Part shown: piece after piece, positions 31,884-32,683 of the stretch | Position numbering within the stretch: position 1 is the first letter of the stretch | Layout of the letters: every line of letters starts with the position of its first letter | DNA from: Acidimicrobiia bacterium | GTDB lineage: Bacteria; Actinomycetota; Acidimicrobiia; Acidimicrobiales; Bin134 | Direction: 5' to 3' | Assembly (NCBI GenBank): GCA_009842675.1 | Contig: VYEX01000015.1 | Location: forward strand, 1,459-34,141 | Length of the DNA: 32,683 nt | Made by a program: the position numbers and the translations under genes | Notes under the pieces: generated by a model | Told to the model about the DNA's origin: nothing | Database searches by the model: none | What the model saw: the letters and a program-made list of their open reading frames with translations, nothing else

Positions 31884-32682
31884 CGTCAGCCACCGGGATG
31901 TCGAAGCGCTCTATGTACCGGGCGAAGCGGGCCTGCACATCGGCTTGGTTGAGACCCAAGTCCTCGAACTGGTAGCTGTGCCCTCCGTGCTTGCCGGGCG
32001 GGGTGGCGGCCACATGGGCGGCCATAGCCGCCTCGGTTTCGGCGGTCAGATCCATTCCGAGTTGTTCATACACCGACCGGGCGGCGGCCATCTTCTCGGT
32101 GCTCGCCAGTTTGTGGGGAACCTGGGCGGTCTGGTCGGCCGGCAGCCGGCCCGAGTCGATGAGGTCGATGAGGTTGTCGAGGCTGCGGCTGTAGAGCTCT
32201 AAGTGGTGCCGGCCGATGGCCGCGAAGTCCACCTGGTCGGAGTGGGCCCAGCGCATGGTGGCAATGAGGCTGGTGACCGACGGAAGGATGGCGGTGGGGT
32301 CGCGGTGGGTGATCACGAAGCGGGCGTCGTCGAACACCTCCAGCAGCGCGGGCAGTCCTTGGAGGTGGGCGGGCGACTTGAGTACCCATCGGCGGGTGGG
32401 CATGCGCCGCTGCAATATCTGGAGCACTTTGCGATAGGTGCGGTAGGCAGGACGCAGATCGGCGCTGTCGTACCAAGCCTGGTAGCTGGGCACGTCGGTG
32501 CGGCTGACCATCTCCTCGGAGCGGAACTCGAACGACATGGCCGACAGGCACTCCTTGTACATGCGCCCGGAGTACTCGTGGATGGCCAGCATGCCGCTGG
32601 CCACCGTCTGGGGCATGACGAGCTCGGCGCCAGCCAGGGCGATGCGGGGGTCGGCGGATCTGATGTCGGGATCGGGGTGGGG
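31876..32682 (-). CDS. Sulfotransferase family protein, 5' partial
   Basis: C-terminal part (about 268 residues visible) of a larger sulfotransferase. The frame is open to the right window edge, so the 5'-PAPS loop and start are missing. Visible are W-V-L-K-S-P-A-H (a sulfotransferase core strand) and V-I-T-H-R-D-P-T-A-I-L-P-S, the 3'-phosphate-binding segment with its Arg and Ser. A C-terminal D-L-G-L motif ends the family domain. An in-frame ATG at 32616 falls inside the domain and is not the start. It is coupled to the thioesterase by an eight-base overlap. It is not closely similar to the sulfotransferase at 28032. Larger actinobacterial members of this type may act on lipids or sterols; the substrate is unknown. 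Confidence 0.82.
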   Translation of the reverse strand, partial: PHPDPDIRSADPRIALAGAELVMPQTVASGMLAIHEYSGRMYKECLSAMSFEFRSEEMVSRTDVPSYQAWYDSADLRPAYRTYRKVLQILQRRMPTRRWVLKSPAHLQGLPALLEVFDDARFVITHRDPTAILPSVTSLIATMRWAHSDQVDFAAIGRHHLELYSRSLDNLIDLIDSGRLPADQTAQVPHKLASTEKMAAARSVYEQLGMDLTAETEAAMAAHVAATPPGKHGGHSYQFEDLGLNQADVQARFARYIERFDIPVADDD

Positions 32683-32683
32683 C

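Overview
The window is GC-rich, almost completely coding, and reads like an actinobacterial chromosome. An acidimicrobial-type lineage is my best guess, inferred from family content (Ltp2-like thiolase plus DUF35 pairs, F420-type FrhB protein, FG-GAP surface protein, many amidohydrolases, CHK/APH-like kinase) and from start codons that sit just downstream of -10 boxes (leaderless style). That placement is an inference; there is no rRNA or other phylogenetic marker. I saw no tRNA, rRNA, CRISPR array, insertion sequence, phage gene or attachment site. No stretch over 300 bases lacks a gene. The largest gene-free gaps are 8662-8837 and 9750-9907.

Layout. (1) 1-1928 +: the 3' part of a ProX-like betaine substrate-binding protein with a duplicated Cys-containing N-terminal module, then a VapBC-type toxin-antitoxin pair whose promoter overlaps a perfect palindrome. 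(2) 1951-3132 -: two tandem SnoaL/NTF2-like paralogues, divergent from (3) 3213-4774 +: an Ltp2-like thiolase/aldolase coupled to a DUF35 zinc-ribbon protein. (4) 9749 to 4800 -: unknown protein, cytochrome P450, N-acyl-D-amino-acid deacylase, SDR dehydrogenase. (5) 9908-10465 +: pyrE-like phosphoribosyltransferase behind an AT-rich divergent promoter region. (6) 14272 to 10487 -: gamma-butyrobetaine-hydroxylase-like dioxygenase coupled by ATGA to a BKACE (DUF849) enzyme, then a second D-aminoacylase. (7) 14290-15483 +: metal-dependent amidohydrolase. (8) 24703 to 15487 -: HisC-like aminotransferase, Rieske oxygenase, MmgE/PrpD, second Rieske oxygenase, APH-like kinase, FG-GAP membrane protein, second amidohydrolase, most with overlapping or nearly touching ends. 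(9) 24754-31161 +: dimethylglycine-dehydrogenase-like flavoprotein/GcvT fusion, Asp/Glu-racemase-like protein, sulfotransferase, F420-type FrhB-like protein, MDR oxidoreductase, the last four joined by ATGA overlaps. (10) 32683 to 31203 -: partial second sulfotransferase and a hotdog thioesterase.

How it may work together. Several families recur in methylated or quaternary amine metabolism: ProX, a butyrobetaine-hydroxylase-like enzyme, BKACE (some members cleave dehydrocarnitine), two Rieske oxygenases that both carry Glu rather than Asp at the bridging position (as in carnitine monooxygenase), and a dimethylglycine/sarcosine-dehydrogenase-like fusion. I infer a region for import and oxidative breakdown of betaine- or carnitine-like compounds, mixed with other catabolic genes (P450, aldolase, D-aminoacylases). 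The substrate is not shown by the sequence. The least explained unit is the 24754-31161 operon.
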